A DNA stretch of 64,000 nt from positions 526,325 through 590,324 of the forward strand of contig JADKIA010000008.1 in NCBI GenBank assembly GCA_016721465.1, written 5' to 3'. The position numbers were made by a program, and so were the translations under genes. The notes under the pieces are model-generated. The model saw only the letters and a list, made by a program, of their open reading frames with translations, ran no database searches and was not told the DNA's origin. The DNA is from Ideonella sp. (lineage in GTDB: Bacteria > Pseudomonadota > Gammaproteobacteria > Burkholderiales > Burkholderiaceae_C). Below are positions 1 through 9,282 of the stretch, one piece after another (positions within the stretch are counted from its first letter, which is position 1; every line of letters starts with the position of its first letter).

Positions 1-150
1 TCGCTGACGCTGTCCAAGGACTTCAAGGGCCTGGTGCCCAGCATCGCGATCGTGGGCACGGACGCCGACAAGGGCTTCTATTCGTCGCCGGTCAACAACA
101 AGGCACTCGGCAAGTCGACGCTGGTGCTCGGCCTCAAGTACAACTTCTAA
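1..150 (+). CDS. 3' end of a TorF-like putative outer-membrane porin
   Basis: Only the last 49 codons are present; the gene begins upstream of the window. The segment ends in alternating hydrophobic and polar residues and a terminal aromatic (LGLKYNF), as in the last beta strand of an outer-membrane barrel recognised by the Bam complex. Porins of the TorF/gcw_chp type commonly sit just upstream of glnK-amtB in Burkholderiales, and the glnK ribosome site follows directly after this stop. The family call rests on this tail and the neighbourhood, so it is moderate. Confidence 0.55.
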   Translation, partial: SLTLSKDFKGLVPSIAIVGTDADKGFYSSPVNNKALGKSTLVLGLKYNF

Positions 151-162
151 GGAGAGATGTCC

Positions 163-501
163 ATGAAGATGGTCACTGCCATCGTCAAGCCCTTCAAGCT
201 TGATGAAGTGCGTGAAGCCCTCAGCGCCATCGGCGTGCAGGGCATCACCGTCACCGAGGTCAAGGGCTTCGGCCGCCAGAAGGGCCACACGGAGCTGTAC
301 CGCGGTGCCGAATACGTGGTCGATTTCCTGCCCAAGGTGAAGATCGAAGCCGCCGTGGACGACGCCATCGTCGAACGCGTGATCGAGGCCATCGAGGCCT
401 CCGCCCGCACCGGAAAGATCGGCGACGGCAAGGTCTTCGTCTCCCCGCTGGAACAGGTGGTGCGCATCCGCACCGGCGAAGTCGGCAAAGACGCCCTCTG
501 A
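163..501 (+). CDS. glnK: PII nitrogen-regulatory protein GlnK
   Basis: Trimeric PII signal protein that senses 2-oxoglutarate, ATP/ADP and glutamine status and plugs the AmtB ammonium channel. With the start at 163 the protein is 112 residues, the usual PII length, and the uridylylated T-loop tyrosine falls at position 51 (YRGAEY). The B-loop TGKIGDGK lies at about 83-90. An in-frame ATG at 157 is possible, but AAGGAG at 149-154 is spaced properly only for 163, and the Tyr51 numbering agrees. The gene lies 44 bases upstream of amtB, the usual glnK-amtB operon. Its promoter, often sigma-54 dependent, would be upstream of the porin and is not visible. Confidence 0.97.
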   Translation: MKMVTAIVKPFKLDEVREALSAIGVQGITVTEVKGFGRQKGHTELYRGAEYVVDFLPKVKIEAAVDDAIVERVIEAIEASARTGKIGDGKVFVSPLEQVVRIRTGEVGKDAL

Positions 502-545
502 GCGCACCCCACCACGGCACCCACTTCGTTGGAAAGCAAACTCCC

Positions 546-2078
546 ATGAGACAGTTCATCGCATCACTTGCCCTGGGCCTCGCGGTCCTGGGCTTTGCGG
601 GCACCTCGTCCGCACAGGACGCGGCCGCCTCGGCGCCCGCGGCCGCTGCATCGGTCGCCGCGGCGCCGGACGCCGCCAGCGCTCCGGCAGCCGCTGCTGC
701 GGCCACGGCGCCGGCTGCGGCCTCCGCGGCTGCGCCCGCCGCCTCCACCCCGGTGGCCAACAAGGGCGACAACGCCTGGATGCTGGTCTCCACCCTGCTG
801 GTCATCATGATGACGGTGCCGGGCCTGGCCCTGTTCTACGGCGGCCTGGTGCGCAGCAAGAACATGCTGTCGGTGCTGATGCAGGTGCTGGTGACGTTCT
901 CGCTGATCGTCGTGCTGTGGTTGGTGTACGGCTACAGCCTGGCCTTCACCGAGGGCAACGCCTACGTCGGTGGCCTGGATCGCCTGTTCCTCAAGGGCAT
1001 CTTCGATCCAGTGAAGGGTGACTTCGCCATGGCCGCCACCTTCAGCAAGGGGGTCTACATTCCCGAGCTGCTGTTCGCAGCCTTCCAGGCCACGTTCGCC
1101 GGCATCACCTGCTGCCTGATCGTCGGCGCCTTCGCCGAACGCATCAAGTTCAGCGCGGTGCTGTTGTTCTCGGCGCTGTGGTTCACCTTCAGCTACGCGC
1201 CCATCGCCCACATGGTGTGGTTCTGGATGGGTCCGGACGCCTATGCCAGCAAGGACGTGGTCGACGCGATGAACGCCAAGGCCGGCATGATGTGGCAATG
1301 GGGCGCGCTGGACTTCGCCGGCGGCACCGTGGTGCACATCAACGCCGCCGTGGCGGGGCTGGTCGGCGCCTTCATGATCGGCAAGCGCGTGGGCTATGGC
1401 AAGGAAGCCATGGCGCCGCACAGCCTGCCGCTGACGATGGTCGGTGCCTCGCTGCTGTGGGTGGGCTGGTTCGGGTTCAACGCTGGCTCGGCGCTGGAAG
1501 CGGGCAACTCGGCCGTGCTGGCCTTCATGAACACCTTCACCGCCACAGCCGCCGCCGTGCTGGCCTGGTGTCTGGGTGAGGCGATGATGCGCGGCAAGGC
1601 CTCGATGCTGGGCGCCGCTTCGGGCGCCGTGGCCGGTCTGGTGGCGATCACGCCGGCCGCCGGCAACGTCGGCCTGATGGGCGCCATCGTCATCGGCTTC
1701 GTCGCCGGCTTCGCCTGCCTGTGGGGTGTCAATGCCCTCAAGCGCATGCTCGGTGCCGACGACGCGCTGGACGTGTTCGGCGTGCACGGCGTGGGCGGCA
1801 TCGTGGGCGCCCTGCTCACCGGCGTGTTCAACACCCAGGACCTGGGCGGCCCCGGGCTGGTGACCGATTGGGTCACCGCCACCGTCGGCTCCAACGGCAT
1901 CGGTGCCCAGGTGTGGATCCAGGCCAAGGCGGTTGGCGTGACCCTCCTGTGGTCCGGCATCGTGGCCGCCGCGGCCTTCAAGATCGTCGACCTGACCATC
2001 GGTCTGCGTGTCTCCGAAGAGGAAGAGCGCGAAGGCCTGGACATCAGCTCGCACGGCGAGACGGCCTACAGCAAGTAA
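546..2078 (+). CDS. amtB: Ammonium transporter AmtB
   Basis: Inner-membrane trimeric channel for ammonium. The 510-residue protein has a cleavable signal peptide (about 1-23, ending SSAQ), an unusually long Ala-rich periplasmic extension (about 24-75) and then the 11-helix Amt core. The FYGGLVRSKN segment and both pore histidines are visible, in the contexts GGTVVHINAA and DVFGVHGVGG. It forms an operon with glnK. A rho-independent terminator follows within 45 bases, so the operon probably ends here. The low-complexity Ala/Pro extension is the only oddity. Confidence 0.97.
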   Translation: MRQFIASLALGLAVLGFAGTSSAQDAAASAPAAAASVAAAPDAASAPAAAAAATAPAAASAAAPAASTPVANKGDNAWMLVSTLLVIMMTVPGLALFYGGLVRSKNMLSVLMQVLVTFSLIVVLWLVYGYSLAFTEGNAYVGGLDRLFLKGIFDPVKGDFAMAATFSKGVYIPELLFAAFQATFAGITCCLIVGAFAERIKFSAVLLFSALWFTFSYAPIAHMVWFWMGPDAYASKDVVDAMNAKAGMMWQWGALDFAGGTVVHINAAVAGLVGAFMIGKRVGYGKEAMAPHSLPLTMVGASLLWVGWFGFNAGSALEAGNSAVLAFMNTFTATAAAVLAWCLGEAMMRGKASMLGAASGAVAGLVAITPAAGNVGLMGAIVIGFVAGFACLWGVNALKRMLGADDALDVFGVHGVGGIVGALLTGVFNTQDLGGPGLVTDWVTATVGSNGIGAQVWIQAKAVGVTLLWSGIVAAAAFKIVDLTIGLRVSEEEEREGLDISSHGETAYSK

Positions 2079-2120
2079 GCCCCGCCAAGTCGGTATCAGG
2101 GTTCCTTTCGAGCGAGTTTG

Positions 2121-2146
2121 GGGCGGCCTGCGGGCCGCCCTTTTTT
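2121..2146 (+). terminator. Rho-independent terminator after amtB
   Basis: A perfect 8-bp GC stem (2121-2128 with 2133-2140) closes a TGCG loop and is followed by six T residues (2141-2146). It lies 42 bases after the amtB stop and just before the convergent LysR gene, so it ends glnK-amtB transcription and may act partly on the opposite strand. Confidence 0.9.
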
Positions 2147-2157
2147 CGTCTGGCCAC

Positions 2158-3114
2158 TCACAGCCTTTGGCAGAACGCCATCAGGTGGTTGCGAAACCAC
2201 TGGTGGCCCGCATCCGCCTCCAGCGATTCGTGCCACATCAGGTACACCGGGAATTGCGGGATGCGCAGCGGCACCGCGTGCAGCCTGAGCCGGAAGTTGT
2301 CGGCGTACAGCTGCGCCATGCGCCGCGGCAGCGTGCAGATCATGTCCGTGCTCTGCACCATCAGCGGCATGGAGATGAAGTGCGGCACCGTCACCGCGAT
2401 GCGGCGCTGCAGGCCGCGCTTGGACAGCGCCAGGTCGATCATCGGCCTGGCGTTGGACGGGCCGCCGAGCACGATGTGGCGCTGCGCCAGGTACTGCTCC
2501 AGGCTCAGCCGCTCGCCCAACGCCGGGTGGCCGGGCCGCGACAGGCTCATCAGCGTCTCGGTCATCACGCACTTGTTGCGGTAGACGGATTCGGGCAACG
2601 CGAAGTAGTCCAGGGCCAGATCCACCGCGCCCTCGCGCAGTTCGGCCTTGAGCTGCGCGCTGGATTCGGCACGGATGCGGATGCGCAGGTTGGGCGCCGC
2701 CTCGGCCAGCCAGCGCGTGAAGCCGGGCAGGATCACGGCCTCGCCGTAGTCCTCCACCGCCACCACGAACTCGCGCTCGGCCAGGGCGAAATCGAAGGTC
2801 TCGTCACCGCGCAGGCCGCGTTCCAGGGTGGTCAGCGCATGCCGGATGGGCTCGGCCAGGCGCTTGGCCTTGGCCGTGGGCAGCATGCCTTGCGCGCTGC
2901 GCTCGAACAGCGGGTCGCCGAGCCGCTCGCGCAGCCGGGCCAGCGCATTGCTCACCGTGGGCTGCGACAGGTGCAGCTTCTGTGCGGCCTTGGAAATGCT
3001 GCGCTCGCCGTGGATGGCGTCGAAGACCAGCAGCAGGTTCAGATCCAGCGTGCGCAGGTTCACGGCGAGGTTGGCGTTGCAATATTTGGATTTTGAATAC
3101 TGCTCATTTGACAT
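2158..3114 (-). CDS. LysR-type transcriptional regulator
   Basis: A 318-residue LysR regulator. The N-terminal winged helix-turn-helix (about residues 20-80) includes SISKAAQKLHLSQPTVSNAL and the LGDPLFER segment typical of the family; the type-2 periplasmic-binding-like effector domain fills the rest. It is divergently transcribed from the Bug/thiolase/acyl-CoA cluster with only 68 bases between start codons, the classic arrangement for a LysR activator of the opposite operon. The inducer is probably the organic acid handled by that cluster, but nothing in the sequence identifies it. The true start may be a few codons downstream. Confidence 0.92.
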   Translation of the reverse strand: MSNEQYSKSKYCNANLAVNLRTLDLNLLLVFDAIHGERSISKAAQKLHLSQPTVSNALARLRERLGDPLFERSAQGMLPTAKAKRLAEPIRHALTTLERGLRGDETFDFALAEREFVVAVEDYGEAVILPGFTRWLAEAAPNLRIRIRAESSAQLKAELREGAVDLALDYFALPESVYRNKCVMTETLMSLSRPGHPALGERLSLEQYLAQRHIVLGGPSNARPMIDLALSKRGLQRRIAVTVPHFISMPLMVQSTDMICTLPRRMAQLYADNFRLRLHAVPLRIPQFPVYLMWHESLEADAGHQWFRNHLMAFCQRL

Positions 3115-3182
3115 CAGAAGTAGATGAATGGTGGGGCGACTCCATACTGGCCCGTCGTCGTGACCCGCCCTGGGAGATCCGC

Positions 3183-4146
3183 ATGCGCAGCCTCTGGAAA
3201 CTCGCCGCCCGGGCCTTGCTGGCGCTGGGCGCGTGCAGGGCGTCGGCGCAGGGCTACCCGAAGAAGCAAGTGCGCGGGGTGGTGGCGTGCGGGGCGGGCG
3301 GCAACATGGAGCACCGGCGGCCCACGCTCGGCAAGGTGGGGCAGCTGCCGGGGCAGACCTTCGTGGTCGACTACCGCCCCGGTGCCGGCGGCAACATCGG
3401 CGCCGACGCCACGGCCAAGTCGCCCGCCGACGGCTACACGCTGGTGATCGGCACCATCGGCACGCACGCGATCAACCCGAGTGCCTATGCCAAGATGCCC
3501 TACGACGCGGTCAAGGACTTCACGCCCATCGTCTCGCTGGCCACGATGACCAACGTGGTGGTGGTCAACCCGGCCATGCCGGTGAAGACCATCCAGGAAT
3601 TCATCGATCACGCCAGGGCCAACCCCGGCAAGCTCAACTTCGGCTCACCCGGCAACGGCTCGTCTGCCCACCTCACCGGCGAACTGTTCGCGCAGACCAA
3701 CGGCCTGAGCCTGCAGCACGTGCCCTACAAGGGCAGCGCACCCGCCATGCTCGACCTGATGGCCGGGCGCATCGATGTGACGTTCGACAACATCCCCTGC
3801 CGCTGCAACACATCCGATCGGGCAAGCTGCGCGCGCTGGCCGTCACCGCCGCGCAGCGCTCGGCGGTGCTGCCGGACATGCCCACGCTCGGCGAACAGGG
3901 CATCAAGGGCTTCGACGTCAGCTCCCGGTACGGCATCTACGCGCCGGCAGGCCTGCCGCGCGAACTGGTGGGCAAGCTCAACGCCGCGTTCAACGAGGCG
4001 CTGCGCACGCCGGAGATCCGCGACCAGCTCAGCAGCCAGGGCTGGACAGTGACGGGCGGCACGCCCGAGCAGTTCGCTAACTTCACCCAGGCCGAGCTGG
4101 ATCGCTGGGCCAGGTGGTCAAGGCCGCCAACGTGCGCATCGAGTGA
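3183..4146 (+). CDS. Bug/TctC-family periplasmic solute-binding receptor (two frameshifts)
   Basis: Periplasmic receptor of the Bug (tripartite tricarboxylate) family, which binds carboxylic acids. It has a signal peptide ending ASAQ and the hallmarks VDYRPGAGGNIG, SPADGYTL and VPYKGSAPAMLDL. The reading frame breaks twice. Near 3797 a run of four C should be five to give NIPLPLQHIRSGKLRAL. Near 4112 one base is missing before QVVKAANVRIE and the stop at 4144-4146. Corrected length is about 320 residues, normal for Bug proteins. Both breaks look like sequencing deletions. No TctA/TctB membrane genes are nearby, as is usual for orphan Bug receptors. Confidence 0.85.
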
Positions 4147-4192
4147 GCCAGGGCCCTGGCCCGCTGTCCGTCCCCAACGAACGAGGAAACCC

Positions 4193-5398
4193 ATGCGATC
4201 AGAAGTCGCCATCGTCGGCTGCGGCCGCACGCCCTACAGCCGCGCCAAACCGGGCGAGCCCGTGCGCACGGTCGACGACTACATCGCCTGGGCGGCCGAC
4301 CTGGCGCTGCAGCAGGCCGGCCTGTCCAAGAACGATTTCGACGGCCAGGGCCTGGGGTGGCCCATGCCGAGGTGGCCACACGGTGAACTGGTCGGCGGCG
4401 GTGGCGGAGAACCTGGGGCCCAGCCCGCAGGTGCTGATCCGCGCCGACCAGGGTGGCGCCTCGGCCTCGGCGATGCTGATCCGCGCGGCCGCGATGATCC
4501 GGTGCGGCATCGTCGACCGCGTGCTGGTGGTCGGTGCCGACACGCCACTGAACATGCCCTCGATCGCGCCCGGCCTGCCACTCTCGCCCGAGCGCACGCG
4601 TGGCGTGTACTGGGATTTCCAGGGCCCCTTCGGCGTGATGGGGGCCAGCGCGCAGTTTGCGCTGGTGCTCAGCCGCTACCTGCACGAGCATGGCGTCACC
4701 CCCGAGCAGATGGGCAAGGTCGCGGTGAATGCGCGCTATCACGCTTCCTTGCACGAGGGGGCCATCTATCGCCAGCCTTTCACGTTGCAGGACTACCTCG
4801 ATTCGCGCATGCTCAGCGACCCGATCCGCCTGCTCGACTGCGTGCCCATCGTCAACGGCGGCCTGGCCTACATCGTCACCTCGGCCAGGACCGCACGCAC
4901 GCTCACCGACAAGCCGGTGTACCTGCGCGGCTTCGGTGAGGTCAACAACTACTACCGCGGCTCGCGCGCGCTGCCCGATGTCACGTACACGGGCTTCACG
5001 CAGACCGGCCCGCAGGCCATGGCGATGGCCGGCGTGACGCACCGCGACATCCAGTTCCTGCAGCCCTACGACGACTACCCCTTCATCGCGATGATGACCA
5101 TCGAGGACCACGGTTTCTGCAAGAAGGGCGAGGGCGGCCGGTTCGTGCAGGACCACGACCTGCACTTCGACGGCGACTTCCCGCTGTCCACCGACGGCGG
5201 GCAGCTGTCCGGCGGCCAGCCGGGCGGTGCCATCGGCGGCTTCATGCCGCTGATCGAAGCGGTGACGCAGCTGCGCGGCGAGGCCGGCGCGCGGCAGGTG
5301 CCGGGTGCGCGGGTGGGCATTTCCTGCGGCTTCGGCGGCATCCCCTACGGTCGCCCGGCCGCAGCTGCGTTTCGCTGGTCTTCTCGAACGAGGCGTGA
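4193..5398 (+). CDS. SCP2-type thiolase-like protein lacking the nucleophilic Cys (frameshifted)
   Basis: Thiolase-fold acyl-CoA enzyme of the lipid-transfer-protein type. After removing three frame breaks (two lost bases at about 4355-4378, one near 5370) the protein runs from MRSEVAIVGCGRTPYSR to FSNEA. Where thiolases carry the acylated cysteine (GGCASG), this protein reads QGGASASAML, so the nucleophile is replaced by Ala. The C-terminal ISCGFGG cysteine region is kept. The next gene is a DUF35 zinc-ribbon/OB protein. Thiolase-like proteins paired with DUF35, such as Ltp2 with ChsH2, are retro-aldolases rather than thiolases, and that is the likelier role here. Substrate unknown. Confidence 0.8.
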
Positions 5399-5400
5399 TC

Positions 5401-5840
5401 ATGGCCATGCCGAATCCCACACCCGCGCCGGGCAAGCCGCTGCCAACGATCACCGACCTCACGCGCCCGTTCTGGACGGCGGCGAAGGAGGGCCGGCTGG
5501 TGCTGCAGAAGTGCCAGCGCTGTGGCGTCTTCAACTTTCACCCCAAGGCCTGGTGCATCGACTGCGGCAGCCGTGAGCTGGTGTGGACGGACGCCAGGCC
5601 CTTCGGCACCGTCTACGCGACCACCATCTCGCGCTCGGTGGCGATGAACTTTCAGGGCTGGCAGGCCGAGCTGCCGGTGCTGATGTGCCTGATCGACCTG
5701 GACGATGGCGCCCGCATGTACGGCCAGGTGACGCATTCGCGCCCGAGGGCCTGCACATCGGCATGCGGGTGCAGGCGCATTTCGAGGCCATCAGCGAGGA
5801 GGCCGGCATCCCCAAGTTCCGTCCGCTCGAAACGGGTTGA
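5401..5840 (+). CDS. DUF35 zinc-ribbon/OB-fold acyl-CoA-associated protein (one frameshift)
   Basis: Small partner protein with an N-terminal rubredoxin-like zinc ribbon (CQRCG and CIDCGS, about residues 38-60) and an OB-fold that binds acyl-CoA. Such proteins pair with thiolase-like subunits, and this gene starts two bases after the thiolase-like stop. The frame changes near 5735, where one base is lost between GQVT and FAPEGLHIGMRV. The corrected length is about 146 residues. It probably forms a heteromer with the preceding gene product and is required for its activity or stability. Confidence 0.85.
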
Positions 5841-5843
5841 GCG

Positions 5844-7066
5844 ATGAGTGGCGAAGCGCCTCCCGATGCGCTGACGCTGGCCAAGGCTGGCATGCGCGAC
5901 GTGCCCTTCGATTGGCAGGATGCACTTCGCCTGGACGATCTGCTCAGCGACGAGGAGCGCATGGTGCGCGACAGCGCGCGCTTATGCGCAGCAGCGGCTG
6001 ATGCCGCGCATCCTGCAGGCGCACCGCGACGAGAGCTTCGACCCTGGCGGTGATGCGCGAGATGGGCGAGCTGGGCTTCCTGGGCGCCACCATCCAGGGC
6101 TTCGGCTGTGCCGGCATCAGCTACGTGGGCTACGGCCTGGTGGCGCGCGAATTCGAGCGCGTGGACACCGCCTACCGCTCGGCCCTGGGCGTGCAGAGCA
6201 CGCTGAGCATGATGCCGATCTACCTGTTCGGCAGCCAGGCGCAGCGCGAGCGCTTCCTGCCCGTGATGGCGCGCGCCGAGCGCCTGGGCTGCTTTGGCCT
6301 GACCGAGCCCGACCACGGCTCCGACCCCGGCTCGATGACCACGCGCGCCCGGCAGGTCGAAGGCGGCTGGCGCCTGAGCGGCACCAAGACCTGGATCACG
6401 CACGCGCCCGTCGCCGATGTGATGGTGGTCTGGGCCAAGAACGACGAGGGCCGCGTGGGCGGCTACCTGCTCGAGCGCGGCATGCCGGGCCTGGGCACCG
6501 CCAAGATCGAGGGCAAGTTCTCGGTGCGTGCCTCGCCCACCGGCGAGATCCACATGGACGAGGTGTTCGTGCCCGAGGCCAACCGCCTGCCGGATGCGAG
6601 TGGTCTGGCCGCGCCGTTTGCGTGCCTGAACAACGCGCGCTTCGGCATCTGCTGGGGCGCCATGGGCGCCGCCGAATTCTGCTGGCACGCCGCGCGCCAG
6701 TACGCGCTGGACCGCAAGCAGTTCGGCCGCCCGCTCGCCGCCAACCAGCTGGTGCAGAAGAAGCTGGCCGACATGCAGACCGAGATCAGCCTGGGCACCT
6801 TGGCCTGCCTGCACCTGAGCCGCCTGCGCGACGCGGGCCAGGCCAGCCCGGAGATGGTGTCCCTGCTCAAGCGCAACAGCTGCGGCAAGTCGCTCGACAT
6901 CGCGCGCCAGGCGCGCGACATGCATGGTGGCAACGGCATCGCGGACACCTACCATGTCATCCGCCACGTATTGAACCTGGAGACGGTGAACACGCTGGAG
7001 GGCACGCACGACATTCATGCCCTGGTGCTGGGCCGTGCGCAGACCGGCATCTCGGCATTCAACTGA
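5844..7066 (+). CDS. gcdH: Acyl-CoA dehydrogenase, glutaryl-CoA dehydrogenase family (frameshifted N-terminus)
   Basis: FAD enzyme very like glutaryl-CoA dehydrogenase, which oxidises and decarboxylates glutaryl-CoA to crotonyl-CoA. Visible hallmarks are CFGLTEPDHGSDPGSM, the YRS arginine (TAYRSALGVQS), SGTKTWIT and the catalytic-Glu segment LEGTHDIHALVLGR near the C-terminus. Two breaks affect the N-terminal 70 residues: a CG pair lost near 5981 (RDSARAYAQQRLMPRIL restored) and an extra C near 6043 (FDLAVMREMGEL restored). It starts three bases after the DUF35 gene, so it is co-transcribed. It could be a paralogue acting on another dicarboxylyl-CoA. Confidence 0.85.
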
Positions 7067-7074
7067 ACACGGAC

Positions 7075-9238
7075 ATGAGCACCGCATCCACCGTGCGCGC
7101 CGAGGCGATCCGCCGACCGATCCAGCCGCGCTCCATCGCGGTCATCGGCGCTTCGGCCGATCTGGCCAAGATCAACGGCCGGCCGCTCAAGCACCTGCTG
7201 GAAAAGGGCTATGCCGGGCGCATCCTGCCGGTGAATCCGAAATACGCGCAGATCGCCGGCCTGCCCTGCGTGCCCAGCATCGAGGCCCTGCCCGAGGCGG
7301 CCGACCTGGCCATCGTGGCCGTGCCGGCAGCCGAGGTGCTGGCCAGCATCGATGCGCTGGGCCGGCTCGGCGTGAGCGCGGCGGTGGTCTTCAGCTCGGG
7401 CTTTGGCGAGACGGGTGCGGCCGGCCTGGCGCTGGAACGCGCGGTGGCCGATTGCGCGCGTGGCCACGGCATGGTGCTGTGCGGCCCCAACTGCCTGGGC
7501 TTCGTCAACGCCTTCGACAAGGTCTATGCCACCTTCAGCCAGTACGCCGACGGCGAGACCGGGCCCGGGCCCATCGCCTTCGTCACGCAGTCGGGGGCTT
7601 TCGGCACGGCCATCGCGGCCTTGGCGCGCCAACGCGGCCTGGGCCTGGGCTACTTCATCAACACCGGCAACCAGGCCGACCTGGACTTCAGCGAGCTGAT
7701 GGGCGCCGTGATCGATGACCCGCGCATCCGCGTGGCCGCTGGCTACCTTGAAGGGTTGGAGGATGGGGCGTCGTTGATCCGCCTGGCCCGGCGTTGCCTC
7801 GCCCGGGCAAGCCACTGGTGCTGACCAAGGTGGGCCGCATGGCGTCAGGCCAGCGCGCGGCGGCTCCGCACACCGCGCGCTGGCGGTGGCCGACGCGGTG
7901 TTCGATGCCGTCGTGCGCCAGTACGGGTGTGCTGCGCGCGCGCAACGAGGAGCAGATGCTCGACATGCTGCAGGCGCTGAGCCAGGATCGCCGCCCGCGT
8001 GGCCGGGGCCTGGGCATTGCCACGCAGTCGGGCGGCGCCGGCGTGATGATGGCCGACCGCGCCGAAGAAGTGGGCCTGCAGGTGCCGGAGCTGAGCCCAG
8101 CCTCGCAAGCCCGGTTGGCGCAGGTGATGCCGGCCTTTGGATCGACCGGCAACCCGGTGGATGTGACGGGGCAGTTCGTGGCGCGGCCCGAACTGCTGCG
8201 CGAATCGGTGCTGGCGCTGCTGGACGACCCCGCCGTCCACATCGGCATCGTGTGGCTGCAGCTGATGACGGCGCATGTGGACACGCTGGTGCGCATCTTC
8301 TGCGAGATCCGCGACCGCAGCGCCGGGCGCGACCCCAAGCCCTGGTTCGTCTGCTGGGTGGCGGCGCCACCGAGGCCCTGCAGCGCCTGCGCGCCTGAAG
8401 GCATCGTGGTGTTCCAGTGCGGGCGAGCGCGCGGTGGAGGCCGCCGCGGCACTGGCACGCTACGCCTGCTTCATGGCCGAGGCGGCGGGCCGTCGGGTCG
8501 GGCCTGCGCTGCCGCCACTGTTCTTGCCTCCGCTCGATGCAGGGTTGGTTGACCGATGGCGTGGTGCCCAGCGTGCAGGCCACGGCTTGGCTGCAGGCGG
8601 CCGGCGTGCCGATGGCCGCCGTGACCCTGGCGGGCAACGAGGCGCAGGCCGTGGCGCAGTGGCGCGAGGCAGGCACCGCGGTGGCGCTGAAGATCGAGTC
8701 GCCCGACATCACGCACAAGACCGAAGTGGGTGGCGTGCTGTTGAGGCTCGACGACGAGGCCGCCGTGCGCGAGGGCTTCCACACGCTGATGCAGCGCGCT
8801 CGCTCGGCGGCACCGCAGGCCCGCCTCGATGGCGTGCTGGTGCAACCGATGGCGCAAGGCCATCTGGAGCTGGTGATGGGGGTGCAGCGCGACCCGGTCT
8901 TCGGCATGGTGGTCATGGTGGGGCTGGGCGGGGTGCTGGTGGAGGTGTTGAAGGACGTGGTCTTTCGCCATGCCCCCTTCGGCGCGGACGAGGGCCTGGC
9001 CATGCTGAGCGAGCTGCGCATGGGCGCCCTGCTCGATGGTGTGCGCGGCCAGCCTGGCGTGGACCGCCGGGCGCTGGCGCAGATGCTCAGTGCGCTGTCA
9101 CACTGGGCCGCGGCCATGCAGCCCTGGCTGGCCGAACTGGACCTCAATCCCGTGCTGGTGGGCGCCGCTGGCCCGCTGGCCGTGGACTGCGTGATGGTGC
9201 TCCAGCACCAAGGCACCAACCACGCGCCGGCCCGCTGA
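7075..9238 (+). CDS. NDP-forming acyl-CoA synthetase family protein (multiple frameshifts)
   Basis: Two-part acyl-CoA synthetase of the ADP-forming acetyl-CoA synthetase/Pat-like family. The N-terminal CoA-binding Rossmann domain (IAVIGASADLAKINGRPLKH), a succinyl-CoA-synthetase-like middle (CGPNCLGFVN, FVTQSGAFGTA) and a C-terminal ATP-grasp domain (LKIESPDITHKTEVGGV) are all recognisable. At least six indels scramble the frame between about 7795 and 8540, for example GGGG reduced to GGG near 7805 and one G lost near 8360. The flanks are clean. The enzyme would activate the cluster's acid substrate to its CoA thioester. Confidence 0.82.
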
Positions 9239-9282
9239 AGCCAATGGCCGTGCCCGACTCACAACACAAGGAGACCAGACCC

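Noticed and set aside
564..2054. Long open frame antisense to amtB
   Set aside because: A shadow of GC-rich third codon positions; low-complexity His/Gly/Arg translation with no recognisable domain, while amtB on the other strand is certain.
3183..9238. Reading the frameshifted catabolic genes as true pseudogenes
   Set aside because: The breaks are small indels in runs, of the same kind as those in atpH, hemE and priA, and the conserved motifs on both sides are undamaged.
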